Made by a program: the position numbers and the translations under genes | IMG/VR virus record: IMGVR_UViG_3300032288_003533 | Span: 1 to 64,000 of that record | Length of the DNA: 64,000 nt | Source: a virus | Reading direction: 5' to 3' (one strand) | Notes under the pieces: generated by a model | The model's input: only the letters and a program-made list of their open reading frames with translations | Database searches by the model: none | Told to the model about the DNA's origin: nothing | Shown here: one piece after another, positions 1-7,658 of the stretch | Position numbering within the stretch: position 1 is the stretch's first letter | How the letters are laid out: the number at the start of each line of letters is the position of its first letter

Positions 1-552
1 TGGCCTAAACTCTGGGTGTCCATCCATCCCCACATCCATTCTTTTGCCTTTTCCAAGCCTTTTATTGGTTGGGAGGTGGCAATGTCCATGTAGGTGTATA
101 ACCCCCTTATTTAAGCCATTCCAAGAGGCTATGGGGTAGTGGCAAAGCACAAATTTATTATTATCAAATTCAAGTTCAACATAATTGTTTGCACTCAAAA
201 ATAACCTTTGAATATTATCTTTGTTTTTCTCAATATGTTCATCATGATTACCAAGAACAAGGTGGATATTCTTGCAGATTAGTCTATTGTGAAATTCTTC
301 AATACTATCAAACCCCCCAAATGACCAATCACCAAGGCATATTAGTATATCATCTTGATTTACAACAGCATTAATGTTGTTAACAATTGCTGCATTCATT
401 TTATCTAATGATTCAAAATCCCTGGTATTATCTGTTGGGATATCACCAGATTGTGTCCGCCAGTTGGTTGTTCCTCTGCATATATTCTTGTGGTTATAGT
501 GAGGATCACTAAAGAACCAAATTTGTCTTTCTTTTTTAATTTTTAACTTCAT
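1..552 (-). CDS. Metallophosphoesterase, calcineurin-like (C-terminus beyond left edge)
   Basis: The reverse strand reads open from an ATG at 552 to the window edge, giving 184 residues of a calcineurin-like phosphoesterase. All five metal-site motifs are present in order: SDPHYNHKN (D16, H18), GDW (D75), GNHDE (N102, H103), CHYP (H138) and HLHGHCH (H157, H159). The family hydrolyses phosphomono- or phosphodiesters using two metal ions. The substrate cannot be told from sequence; phage members are often nucleotide or 2',3'-cyclic phosphate hydrolases. A TATCTTTG element lies 23 bp upstream of the start. Only the extreme C-terminus is missing. Confidence 0.9.
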   Translation of the reverse strand, partial: MKLKIKKERQIWFFSDPHYNHKNICRGTTNWRTQSGDIPTDNTRDFESLDKMNAAIVNNINAVVNQDDILICLGDWSFGGFDSIEEFHNRLICKNIHLVLGNHDEHIEKNKDNIQRLFLSANNYVELEFDNNKFVLCHYPIASWNGLNKGVIHLHGHCHLPTNKRLGKGKRMDVGMDGHPEFRP

Positions 553-574
553 TTTTTTTTGTTTTGGTGTGATG

Positions 575-582
575 CAAAGATA
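575..582 (-). promoter_or_regulatory. Host-type -7 element (TATCTTTG) for the phosphoesterase gene
   Basis: Read on the minus strand this is TATCTTTG, a match to the Bacteroidetes -7 consensus TAnnTTTG, 22 bases before the ATG at 552. The same TAnnTTTG-C pattern recurs before several other genes in the window. A matching -33 element was not established. Confidence 0.5.
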
Positions 583-600
583 CAAAAAAAATGGGATATT

Positions 601-612
601 GATATATTTATA
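601..612 (+). promoter_or_regulatory. Late-type promoter motif GATATATTTATA
   Basis: GATATATTTATA sits 13 bases before the ATG at 626. The core TATTTATA recurs 12-25 bases upstream of most first genes of plus-strand late transcription units here, and next to the tmRNA 5' end, which argues for a -10-like element read by the phage sigma factor encoded at 53341-54075. Confidence 0.55.
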
Positions 613-625
613 GTAAAAAAAAATT

Positions 626-943
626 ATGAAAACATTAAGATTAACAGAAACAGAATTAAAAAGATTGGTTCGTAAAGTTATCTCAGAACAATCATTACCA
701 AAGGATATGGAATTTCATACTTACAAAGGTAAAAAAATGATTTCTTTAGGTGTAGATGGTGGTAATATTAAATTATCTGAAATAACAGAAATACATGAAG
801 ATATGAAAAAATTCATAAACTCTCTCCCTAATGGAAGAGTTGTTGGTGAATTGGATTTAGAGCCTGATTACAGTTCTATATATTTAACCCAAGCGTTTGA
901 AACATCATTATCAACTGATGAGTTGGAAGAAAAGTATAAATAA
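626..943 (+). CDS. Small protein with targeting-peptide-like N-terminus
   Basis: A 105-residue protein of unknown function. The first 22 residues (MKTLRLTETELKRLV then RKVISEQ) form a charged amphipathic helix ending in I-S-E-Q. Closely similar N-termini start the gene at 1482 and, more loosely, other genes in the window. T4 gp21 prohead protease cuts after (L/I)-x-E, so this segment may be a capsid-targeting propeptide with the remaining ~83 residues carried in the head. The remainder is mixed alpha/beta and acidic, with no motif I recognise. A late-type promoter motif lies just upstream. The gene converges with the one at 949-1413 with only 5 bases between stops. Confidence 0.75.
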   Translation: MKTLRLTETELKRLVRKVISEQSLPKDMEFHTYKGKKMISLGVDGGNIKLSEITEIHEDMKKFINSLPNGRVVGELDLEPDYSSIYLTQAFETSLSTDELEEKYK

Positions 944-948
944 TTAAT

Positions 949-1413
949 TCACTTAAACCAATAAGGGATTTCTCTATTTTTCCAAGTTGCAAAACCTTTT
1001 TTTTCACCAATATAGTAGTTTCTATATGATTGCACAAAATCATCAACTTTATATTGGTCTGGCATAGCCAAAGCTGGTGGGGTAAATCCAATATCTGGAA
1101 TATTTGGCAAATTATTCAAGCACCATTGAATCACATCAGTTGATTTATGGTGTTTGTTGTATCTATATGTATATTCTTTTGATAATTCAAGCCCAAGTTC
1201 ACACAAATATAAATAATTTGTTAAAGATGTTCTGCACCAGATAGTGCAAGGATGATTTTTATGTGCTAACTTATATGGGGGTTCACTATCACCACATAAA
1301 TGGTTTGCTGAACACAATAATTGAGCAGTTTCTAATATCATCTTCACTACATGTTTATCACAATGATATTGGGCATTTACTTGGGGATTTTCATCCAATA
1401 AGAATATGTTCAT
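949..1413 (-). CDS. Conserved phage protein of unknown function (CDKHVVKMILETAQLL family)
   Basis: A 154-residue protein starting at the ATG at 1413 (MNIFLLDENP); reading frame extends upstream only through a TTG and poly-A stretch, so the internal ATG is preferred. The signature segments CDKHVVKMILETAQLL, NHPCTIWCRTS, EYTYRYNKHHKS and FATWKNR belong to a family I have seen in many phage genomes, normally annotated as hypothetical. Conserved Cys, His, Asp and Lys residues suggest an enzyme, but I do not assign an activity. A TACATTTG -7-like element precedes the gene. A decayed second copy lies at 2149-2288. Confidence 0.8.
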   Translation of the reverse strand: MNIFLLDENPQVNAQYHCDKHVVKMILETAQLLCSANHLCGDSEPPYKLAHKNHPCTIWCRTSLTNYLYLCELGLELSKEYTYRYNKHHKSTDVIQWCLNNLPNIPDIGFTPPALAMPDQYKVDDFVQSYRNYYIGEKKGFATWKNREIPYWFK

Positions 1414-1426
1414 ATTTTTTTTTTTG

Positions 1427-1434
1427 CAAATGTA
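1427..1434 (-). promoter_or_regulatory. Host-type -7 element (TACATTTG)
   Basis: On the minus strand TACATTTGC followed by a poly-A tract leads into the ATG at 1413, 13 bases away. It matches the Bacteroidetes TAnnTTTG -7 consensus and is retained in altered form (TATTTTTG) before the pseudogene copy at 2149-2288. Confidence 0.5.
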
Positions 1435-1455
1435 CAAAAATTTTTTATTTTTTTT

Positions 1456-1465
1456 AATATTTATA
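1456..1465 (+). promoter_or_regulatory. Late-type promoter motif AATATTTATA
   Basis: AATATTTATA lies 16 bases before the ATG at 1482, the same placement as the motif upstream of 626 and 2354. Confidence 0.5.
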
Positions 1466-1481
1466 AAAAAATAAAAAAATT

Positions 1482-2063
1482 ATGAAAAAAATAAGATTAA
1501 CAGAATCAGATTTAATTAGACTTGTTGATAAAGTTATTAAGAAAAACAAAATAATAGAACAAAAATCAGGTAAATCATATAATATATATTTAGCAGGGCC
1601 TAATGTTTTTAAAAAAGATGCAATTGATGATTTGAATCAAATGAAACAAATATCAAAAAAATATAACCAGATTGGTAATGCACCTATTGATAATGAAGTT
1701 GATTTTACTAAAGTTGGTGCTGCAACTAGAATATTTCATGGTAATATTGATATGATGGATATGTGTGATGTCATTATTGCAAATCTTGAACCATTTAGAG
1801 GTCCAAATGTTGATGATGGTACAGCTTTTGAATTGGGTTATGGGTATTCAAAAAATAAAATTATGTATGGATATATGACTCACTCAGATAAGGAGTTAAA
1901 AGATATTACTGCTGATTTATATGGAGATGATGAAAAATTTCCCCATGTGGAGAATTTTAAATATCCAAGAAATTTGATGATTGTTGATTCTATTAGATCT
2001 TCAGGTGGTGATATATTCAAAACATTTGAAGAATGTGTTAAGCACTTGGTTGAAAACCATTAA
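1482..2063 (+). CDS. Nucleoside 2-deoxyribosyltransferase-like enzyme with targeting-peptide N-terminus
   Basis: 193 residues in two parts. Residues 1 to about 28 (MKKIRLTESDLIRLVDKVI..., ending IIEQ) match the putative targeting peptide of the gene at 626. The rest is a nucleoside 2-deoxyribosyltransferase-family domain: YNIYLAGPN at the start of the Rossmann-like fold, D at MDMCDVIIANL, and RGPNVDDGTAFELGYGY carrying the Asp and the Glu nucleophile position. The family exchanges or hydrolyses the base of deoxynucleosides or deoxynucleotides. Combining this enzyme with a probable gp21 cleavage site suggests a nucleotide-active enzyme delivered in the capsid; that is inference. Substrate is undetermined. 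Confidence 0.82.
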   Translation: MKKIRLTESDLIRLVDKVIKKNKIIEQKSGKSYNIYLAGPNVFKKDAIDDLNQMKQISKKYNQIGNAPIDNEVDFTKVGAATRIFHGNIDMMDMCDVIIANLEPFRGPNVDDGTAFELGYGYSKNKIMYGYMTHSDKELKDITADLYGDDEKFPHVENFKYPRNLMIVDSIRSSGGDIFKTFEECVKHLVENH

Positions 2064-2148
2064 ATTTATATTATTCTAGTTATTTTGGTAATAATTTTAT
2101 AATTGTGTTCTACACTATATAGAACAGTATTGTCTTTTATGCTCTAGT

Positions 2149-2288
2149 TTATGGAGTGTCAATTTCATCATATATATGATGAACAAAACATAATAATTTT
2201 GCAATTTCTAATGTTATTTTAACAATGTGTTCATCAAATTGATATTGGGCATGTATTTGGGAATTTCTTCTAATAAGAATATGTTTAT
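2149..2288 (-). pseudogene. Decayed duplicate of the 949-1413 gene (5' third)
   Basis: The minus strand resembles the first ~45 codons of the gene at 949-1413, both in nucleotides and in translation (NIFLLEE, then after a one-base deletion QYQFDEHIVKITLEIAKLLCFVHH against QYHCDKHVVKMILETAQLLCSANH). The start codon is ATA instead of ATG, a one-base deletion follows at about codon 10, and a TAA interrupts at 2149. The upstream region also survives as TATTTTTG plus poly-T/A. This is a fragment left by a duplication of gene and promoter. The remaining ~150 bases up to 2353 hold only the late-type promoter of the next gene. Confidence 0.75.
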
Positions 2289-2327
2289 GTTTTTTTTTGC
2301 AAAAATATAAAAATTTTGAATAGTTTG

Positions 2328-2338
2328 TAATATTTATA
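2328..2338 (+). promoter_or_regulatory. Late-type promoter motif TAATATTTATA
   Basis: TAATATTTATA lies 15 bases before the ATG at 2354 and heads the run of closely spaced genes from 2354 to 7549. Confidence 0.5.
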
Positions 2339-2353
2339 ATAAAATTAAAAACT

Positions 2354-2911
2354 ATGAATTCTTATTTTTTTAAAATAACAGATGAAGAAAGAACAAATAT
2401 CCTAAATAAACACAAAGAATTATATGATGGATATGTTTCAATGCAGCCTAAAATAAAACAATCAAGACTATCTACATATGATGATATTTCTGATAAAAAA
2501 GGCTTTACACTAACAAATGCAGATTTAGTAAAAGAAGGTAGAGAAAGAGCTTGTGAGCAATGTGGGGGTAGTATGTCAGAAGGTAAATGTTCAGAGTGTG
2601 GTGCAATAAATGAAAACTGGGATACTGATGATATTGATACAGAAACAAATATGGATTTTATAGAAATGGAAGAAATGTATCATAATGAAGATGAGGATGA
2701 AACCATATATGAATTGGAATATGATGAATATGATATGAACCAAATGACAGAATCTTTTGTTAAAGAAGCCAAAAAAATTATTTTATCAGAAACCAGAAAT
2801 GTTAAAACCCCTATTAAGAAAAAAGTTAATGAAACTCATAACTCAAATAATACAATAAATGAAAAATTAGTTGAAATTAAAAATTTTATGCATAGAATTG
2901 CAAAATATTAA
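2354..2911 (+). CDS. Acidic zinc-ribbon protein, putative virion-associated
   Basis: 185 residues, unknown function. N-terminal MNSYFFKITDEERTNILNKH resembles the helical N-termini of neighbouring genes. Residues ~72-87 contain CEQCGG...GKCSECG, two CxxC knuckles of a short zinc ribbon. A strongly acidic segment rich in Asp/Glu/Tyr follows, then a basic C-terminus that contains another helix ending IILSET. First gene of an operon-like series with 2-6 base gaps (2354-7549). Location and N-terminus suggest a packaged or head-associated protein, but no homologue was recognised. Confidence 0.75.
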   Translation: MNSYFFKITDEERTNILNKHKELYDGYVSMQPKIKQSRLSTYDDISDKKGFTLTNADLVKEGRERACEQCGGSMSEGKCSECGAINENWDTDDIDTETNMDFIEMEEMYHNEDEDETIYELEYDEYDMNQMTESFVKEAKKIILSETRNVKTPIKKKVNETHNSNNTINEKLVEIKNFMHRIAKY

Positions 2912-2916
2912 AAATA

Positions 2917-3216
2917 ATGGAGATTAAAGATTTGATAAGTTTCTTTGTTGATAAAGAAGCAAATATACTAGATGTAACATTTAGATTAATTGATGATTCA
3001 GATGATGTTATACGCCAAGATCAAATTGATTTTGACCTAACAGAAGAATATGGTTACCAAATACTTCCAGAACATTTATATGTTCCAAATGATGATTCAG
3101 AAACTGATCCAGATGAATTTGAAGAGGATGAGGTTGATAAATCAGAATTGATAAATTTTTTAACAGAATATTATACAATAAATTTAAATCAATTACCAAA
3201 ACAACAAAATTATTAA
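2917..3216 (+). CDS. Small acidic protein of unknown function
   Basis: 99 residues, very acidic in the C-terminal half (SETDPDEFEEDEVDKSE). The N-terminal half has alternating hydrophobic strands (ANILDVTFRLIDDSDDVIRQDQIDF), so a small beta-rich domain is likely. It starts 5 bases after the zinc-ribbon gene and ends 4 bases before the next gene, so it is almost certainly co-transcribed with them. No recognised family. Confidence 0.7.
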   Translation: MEIKDLISFFVDKEANILDVTFRLIDDSDDVIRQDQIDFDLTEEYGYQILPEHLYVPNDDSETDPDEFEEDEVDKSELINFLTEYYTINLNQLPKQQNY

Positions 3217-3220
3217 AATT

Positions 3221-3448
3221 ATGAAAAACAAAAAACAATTTGGTGAGCAAGAAGATAATGCTAAATCATCAACACCAACAACACAAACTAGTAAATGGGA
3301 ATCTGGTGCAACTAGGGGAAAAGCAAATCCAATTGATAGTAAATCAAAATGGGAATCTGGTGCAACTAGGGGTAAAGCAAATCCAATTGATAGTAAATCA
3401 AAATGGGAATCTGGTGCAACTAGGGGTAAAGCAAATCCCCTAAATTAA
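3221..3448 (+). CDS. Triple 18-residue repeat protein
   Basis: 75 residues made almost entirely of three copies of an 18-residue unit, KWESGATRGKANPIDSKS, the last truncated. At DNA level this is a 54-base direct repeat (about 3289-3445) with hardly any substitutions. The N-terminus MKNKKQFGEQEDN contains an E-Q pair like its neighbours. Each unit is hydrophilic, with one Trp and paired Arg/Lys, so it is probably disordered or an extended binding peptide. Spacing to the next start is a single base. A second frame is also open through the repeat, but this frame fits the operon spacing and a normal start. Confidence 0.7.
   Translation: MKNKKQFGEQEDNAKSSTPTTQTSKWESGATRGKANPIDSKSKWESGATRGKANPIDSKSKWESGATRGKANPLN
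3289..3445 (+). repeat. 54-bp direct tandem repeat, about 2.9 copies
   Basis: Three tandem units beginning at AAATGGGAATCTGGTGCAAC, differing by a base or two (for example AGGGGAAAA against AGGGGTAAA). The high identity implies recent expansion. Confidence 0.85.
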
Positions 3449-3449
3449 A

Positions 3450-4670
3450 ATGAGTTATTTGGTAATTACAGAAAGGGAGAAATTTGACATCTTAAAGAGA
3501 TATGGTCTTTTGGTGGAGCAAGAGGAATTTTATTATGATTCTTTAGGCAAAAAATATCCACAAACTGATAATAAACCAACACCAACTTGGAGTTATGGTC
3601 TAACCATAGGTACTAAAATACAGATTGTTATTAATTTTGATTATAATAATACAAAACAAATAAAAGTTAATGATAAATATATCTTAACAAAAGATAAAAT
3701 TGGAAATTTTAATAATAAACCTTCTTTAATTGCTCCAAAAAATTTATTAATAAGTAGCATACAAATAGAGGGTAATGATAATAAAATATATACAATTACT
3801 AAAAAAAATAATGATGATAATCGCACCAAAGCATATCCATATTTAAGACCTGGGGATAAATATTATATGCCCCCAACTGGGCCATTTGCGCCTTCACTAA
3901 ATAGAGAAGAAATTAAATATTTATATGAACCAAACATACCAATACCAGGCATGGGTAAAATGAGTTTTATGGATATTGCTGCTGGGGTTTTAAATTTTGT
4001 ACCATATGGGCAGATATTTTCGGCTTTAATAGAAATAAGTAGTGGTTATTATTTTTTACAAAAAGGAGATAAGTATGAAGCTGGTTTAAGACTTATGTTT
4101 TTATTTATTCCACTAGGTGAATTACCAATTATTAGAAAATTAGGGAAAAAAGTATTTATAGGTTTATTAAAAAAATTAAAAGATTTATCAAAAAACATAG
4201 ATGCAGTAAATAGATTAACCAAAAAAGATTTTGATGGGGTTGTTGAATTATTTAAAGAATTTACTGAAAATGGAAAAACTTTTAAAGAAAAAATTCAAAG
4301 GGGGTTAAAACGTTTAAATTTATTTGTAAAATGGATAAAAGCAATATCTGCATTAAAATTAAAAGATTTTCTTTTTATGTTATATAACTACAATAAATCT
4401 AACCCAGCATCATTTGGTGCTTCTAGTAGAAAATTACTTTTTGTCTTAACAAAAATGTTAGCAAAAGTAGGTATAATTATGGGGAGTTGGGAAGAACTTT
4501 GGGGGATTTTTGCAAGTGAGAAGGATAAGTATCAAAGAGAATTAAATAAAAACTTGGAATCATTAGAAAATAAATCTATGTCTAATTTAGATTCTAGTGA
4601 TATGTATTCAATATTTAATGAAATATCAGCAAATCCAAGTTTATTAAACTATGTTTTAAACCAAAGTTAA
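3450..4670 (+). CDS. Putative virion protein with shared TWSYGLTIGTK domain
   Basis: 406 residues, no family recognised. The N-terminus MSYLVITEREKFDILKRYG followed by LLVEQ fits the (L/I)-x-E-Q cleavage pattern of other genes here. Residues ~45-105 hold a beta-rich domain starting TWSYGLTIGTKIQIVINFDY, also present at the C-terminus of the next gene. Residues ~170-235 are hydrophobic (MDIAAGVLNFVPYGQIFSAL..., LMFLFIPLGELPII) and look membrane-active. The C-terminal part is helical and basic. A hydrophobic centre in a possibly packaged protein could act on a membrane during entry; this is speculative. Confidence 0.7.
   Translation: MSYLVITEREKFDILKRYGLLVEQEEFYYDSLGKKYPQTDNKPTPTWSYGLTIGTKIQIVINFDYNNTKQIKVNDKYILTKDKIGNFNNKPSLIAPKNLLISSIQIEGNDNKIYTITKKNNDDNRTKAYPYLRPGDKYYMPPTGPFAPSLNREEIKYLYEPNIPIPGMGKMSFMDIAAGVLNFVPYGQIFSALIEISSGYYFLQKGDKYEAGLRLMFLFIPLGELPIIRKLGKKVFIGLLKKLKDLSKNIDAVNRLTKKDFDGVVELFKEFTENGKTFKEKIQRGLKRLNLFVKWIKAISALKLKDFLFMLYNYNKSNPASFGASSRKLLFVLTKMLAKVGIIMGSWEELWGIFASEKDKYQRELNKNLESLENKSMSNLDSSDMYSIFNEISANPSLLNYVLNQS
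3582..3761 (+). repeat. 180-bp dispersed direct repeat, copy 1
   Basis: By eye this segment differs at only 5 of 180 positions from 6420-6599, and the first ~90 bases are identical. It encodes the TWSYGLTIGTK domain near the N-terminus of the 3450 gene, whereas the second copy is at the C-terminus of the following gene. Confidence 0.9.
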
Positions 4671-4673
4671 ATT

Positions 4674-6647
4674 ATGGAAAATAAAGAAAATATAATAAAT
4701 GAATTATATAGGAATATGCAATTAATGCAGATTGATAGTAGTCATTTAAATGAGCAAAAGTTTTTAAGTAGATTATTTAGACAAAGTGGTAAACGTGTTT
4801 TTAAAGATGCGTTAGAAAAATTTATTAAGGATAATCCTAATATTAAAAGTATTATTGATAATCCTAATACAGATAAACAACGTTGGTTTAGAAATGCTTA
4901 TAATAATTGGGTTAATGACCCAAATAATAAAGATTTGCAATATGACTTAATTGATAGATATCTTGATTTAGATACTGCTACTATTTTGTCAAAAACAGAA
5001 ATTTTAGATAAGGTGCTAAATATTGGATATAATAGGTTGTCCAATATTTTAGGAAAAATTATGGAAAATCCACAAAATATAGATAATAGTATTAGTACTT
5101 TTAATATTACAAATCCAAGAGAAATAAATATAATAAAAGAATATTATAATAAATATAAAGAATTTGGTTCTGGTAAGAGACAAAATTTGAAGGTAGATGC
5201 CATAAATAAATACAAACAATTAGCAGATGATTCTGATTATTGGTTTGAGACATTTAACTTTTATAAACAAACAATAAACTCTTTAATTGATGGTTGGAAA
5301 TACGGCAAACAAGGTTTGGAAGTAAAAATGTTAGACAAATATAGAGCATATTTGAATAATATTGAAGGCGTTAAAGATGAAAATAAAATTGAGGAATTAA
5401 CTTTAGTATATAAAAAATCAATAGATAATACCTATAGATCTTATTTAATGATACAAGATGATTTAGCCACAGGATATTTAAATAATCTTACAAATACACT
5501 TAAACAAAAAAGTACAAATCCAAAGGCACTTGAATTTAGTAAAATAATAGAGGAGTTGAAATCAGGTAGTTTGGGTGAAAAATATCCAGGATTTAGATTA
5601 ACTTATTATTTAGCAAATGTTAAGGGTGGAGGGAATATGGGAAAAGTAATTTGGAAATCAATAAATCCAGGGAAGAATAATCTTCAGAATATAATGACTT
5701 TACAATCCAAAAGAATACCAAAGTGGATAATTAATGGGTTAAATTCAAATATTGGGAAAACAATGCGCAGGACACTATTATGGGGAGCATTTCCTAATAA
5801 AGAATTACTATATACACTTATTGCAAATAGTAGAGTAGGAATTCAAAAAAAACAGAAAATGGTATTATATAAATTATATTTACAATATTCTTTTCTTGGT
5901 GCACTTAGAAGTTCTATTCAAACAATATTTATACCAGTAGCATATACATTTTATACTTTGATGCATCTTAATCTTAGGGGTTATTTAGAACAAAATAACA
6001 TACAATTTTTACCAAAATTAACAGATGAAGAGAAAAAACAAATTGATCCAGAAAACTCTTTCATTGATATTGTACGTATTTTTTCAAAGGAATTTTCTAC
6101 TCATTACTATAAAACTTGGGCATCAGTAGGGCAAATTGAAAATGGTGGTTTGGATAGTAAAATATATCAAGTTGCATATGGAATTGGGGTCCCTAATGAA
6201 GTGAAATCATTTAATAATTCAATTATTGCTAATGTTATTACAAAAATGGCTAGTTTTGATATTGGGGGTTTCCCTAATAAAGATTATGATAGTTTTTATA
6301 ATATGGTTTTTAGTAATATTATACCAACTTTAAATGGTTTTTTAAAAGGTATATTAGATGCTGCTAAAAATGAAGGAGATAAGGTTCAAGCAGGTGGCTC
6401 AGATATAACTATAAATAACCCAACTTGGAGTTATGGTCTAACCATAGGTACTAAAATACAGATTGTTATTAATTTTGATTATAATAATACAAAACAAATA
6501 AAAGTTAATAATAAATATACCTTAACAAAAGATAAAATTGGAAATTTTAATAATAAACCTACTTTAATTGCTCCAAAAAATTTATCAATAAGTAGTATAG
6601 AACTAACTGATAATAGTAATAAAATACATAACATAAAAAAACAATAA
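4674..6647 (+). CDS. Large helical putative virion protein with C-terminal TWSYGLTIGTK domain
   Basis: 657 residues, unrecognised. N-terminus MENKENIINELYRNMQLMQI leads to HLNEQ at about residue 28, again an L-x-E-Q cleavage candidate. The body is Asn/Lys/Tyr-rich and helical. A hydrophobic stretch near residues 400-430 (YSFLGALRSSIQTIFIPVAYTFYTLM) could insert in a membrane. The last ~65 residues repeat the domain of the preceding gene almost exactly. It lies 3 bases after the upstream gene and 2 bases before the next. Size and operon position suggest an ejected or internal head protein, but this is not shown. Confidence 0.7.
   Translation: MENKENIINELYRNMQLMQIDSSHLNEQKFLSRLFRQSGKRVFKDALEKFIKDNPNIKSIIDNPNTDKQRWFRNAYNNWVNDPNNKDLQYDLIDRYLDLDTATILSKTEILDKVLNIGYNRLSNILGKIMENPQNIDNSISTFNITNPREINIIKEYYNKYKEFGSGKRQNLKVDAINKYKQLADDSDYWFETFNFYKQTINSLIDGWKYGKQGLEVKMLDKYRAYLNNIEGVKDENKIEELTLVYKKSIDNTYRSYLMIQDDLATGYLNNLTNTLKQKSTNPKALEFSKIIEELKSGSLGEKYPGFRLTYYLANVKGGGNMGKVIWKSINPGKNNLQNIMTLQSKRIPKWIINGLNSNIGKTMRRTLLWGAFPNKELLYTLIANSRVGIQKKQKMVLYKLYLQYSFLGALRSSIQTIFIPVAYTFYTLMHLNLRGYLEQNNIQFLPKLTDEEKKQIDPENSFIDIVRIFSKEFSTHYYKTWASVGQIENGGLDSKIYQVAYGIGVPNEVKSFNNSIIANVITKMASFDIGGFPNKDYDSFYNMVFSNIIPTLNGFLKGILDAAKNEGDKVQAGGSDITINNPTWSYGLTIGTKIQIVINFDYNNTKQIKVNNKYTLTKDKIGNFNNKPTLIAPKNLSISSIELTDNSNKIHNIKKQ
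6420..6599 (+). repeat. 180-bp dispersed direct repeat, copy 2
   Basis: Second copy of the segment at 3582-3761, in frame at the 3' end of the 4674 gene. Confidence 0.9.
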
Positions 6648-6649
6648 AT

Positions 6650-7549
6650 ATGGAATTACAAGAAAATATAAATAGGATTAAAGGTTTGATTAATGTTATT
6701 AGTGAACAAAATAGTTCTGATGAATTTGATTCCTTGGTAACTTCAGGTATAACTGATACTGGATTACAAGCACCATTTACTGATGAACCTAAAATTGCAA
6801 GTGGTACTGATACTATTAGTATTAGTGAAAGACAACCATCAAATATAACTAAAAATGAAAATTTAAGAAGACCTTGGGGGGATCCTTATATTTATTACAA
6901 GGCTAAAGATGGTAAATATTATGCTTATAGATGTGGAAAAGAAGCAAGAGACAAAATAAAGCCTTGTCCAGTAATTAAAAGAGAAGATTGGAAAGATGCT
7001 AACCCATATAAAGAGGCAATTGAGCGTTTAGTTTTTACAAATAATAATGCCAATAGTGGTAGTAGTGGTAGTAGTGGTAATAGTGGTAGTAGTGGTAGTA
7101 GTGGTAGTAGTGGTAATGCAGGTCAATCTAATATAGATTATAATGAAATAAAGAATAATTTTAGAAATAGATTTTATGAAATATATGCTTATAATGTGAG
7201 TAAAATTTTATCAAGTACAATAATTGAAGCTCAAAAATTTCCAGAATATAAAATAAAATTGGAAACACCAGATTTAACAGGAGCTAAAGAAGAATCAGTA
7301 GTTGATTTATTAAATGTGTCAAATATTAATATTGATAATACTATTAATTACTTTACAGATTATTATACAAAAAACCCAAGAGTAATTAATTCAAACAATT
7401 ACCAATTTAAAAAATATGTAAGCCAAAATGATCCAGTAAATCAGATATGTGGATTATCAGAAATATTTAAACCATATGATGGTTATCTTGGACATGAAGA
7501 AGTGAAAAATAAAATTAAAAATAAAGGTTTAGTTATAGTTAAAGTTTAA
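6650..7549 (+). CDS. Putative virion protein with targeting peptide and Ser/Gly linker
   Basis: 299 residues, no family recognised. The N-terminus MELQENINRIKGLINVISEQ is a clear helix ending in I-S-E-Q, as in the gene at 626. An N-terminal domain (to ~residue 130) contains WGDPYIYYKAKDGKYYAYRC, with a repeated Y-Y-x-Y/K pattern. Residues ~133-157 are a simple (S-G-S/N) linker of near-perfect 9-base repeats, and a C-terminal domain of ~140 residues follows. Two globular domains on a flexible linker suggest an adaptor or cargo. Last gene of the 2354-7549 series, followed by a plus-strand terminator. Confidence 0.75.
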   Translation: MELQENINRIKGLINVISEQNSSDEFDSLVTSGITDTGLQAPFTDEPKIASGTDTISISERQPSNITKNENLRRPWGDPYIYYKAKDGKYYAYRCGKEARDKIKPCPVIKREDWKDANPYKEAIERLVFTNNNANSGSSGSSGNSGSSGSSGSSGNAGQSNIDYNEIKNNFRNRFYEIYAYNVSKILSSTIIEAQKFPEYKIKLETPDLTGAKEESVVDLLNVSNINIDNTINYFTDYYTKNPRVINSNNYQFKKYVSQNDPVNQICGLSEIFKPYDGYLGHEEVKNKIKNKGLVIVKV

Positions 7550-7627
7550 CATAAAAGAGAATCTTACAGATAGCATCTGTTGATTATAAATCGGTATTAA
7601 AAAGAGGAGGTATTCAAATTTTAGGAG

Positions 7628-7658
7628 AAGGTTGGGATTTACCCAACCTTTTCTTTTT
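7628..7658 (+). terminator. Rho-independent terminator after the 2354-7549 series
   Basis: Stem AAGGTTGGG / CCCAACCTT with an ATTTA loop, followed by TTCTTTTTTT on the plus strand. It separates the plus-strand series from the convergent clpP gene. Confidence 0.75.

Noticed and set aside
189-374. 61-codon plus-strand frame at the left edge
   Set aside because: It lies opposite the metallophosphoesterase, which has all its motifs on the minus strand.
1414-1437. Eight-codon N-terminal extension of the 949 gene
   Set aside because: It would begin at TTG and be read from the promoter-like TACATTTG and poly-A leader; the ATG at 1413 gives the family N-terminus MNIFLLDENP.
3240-3443. Alternative frame through the 54-bp repeats
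   Set aside because: The repeat length is a multiple of three, so a second frame stays open by itself; the frame at 3221 fits the operon spacing.
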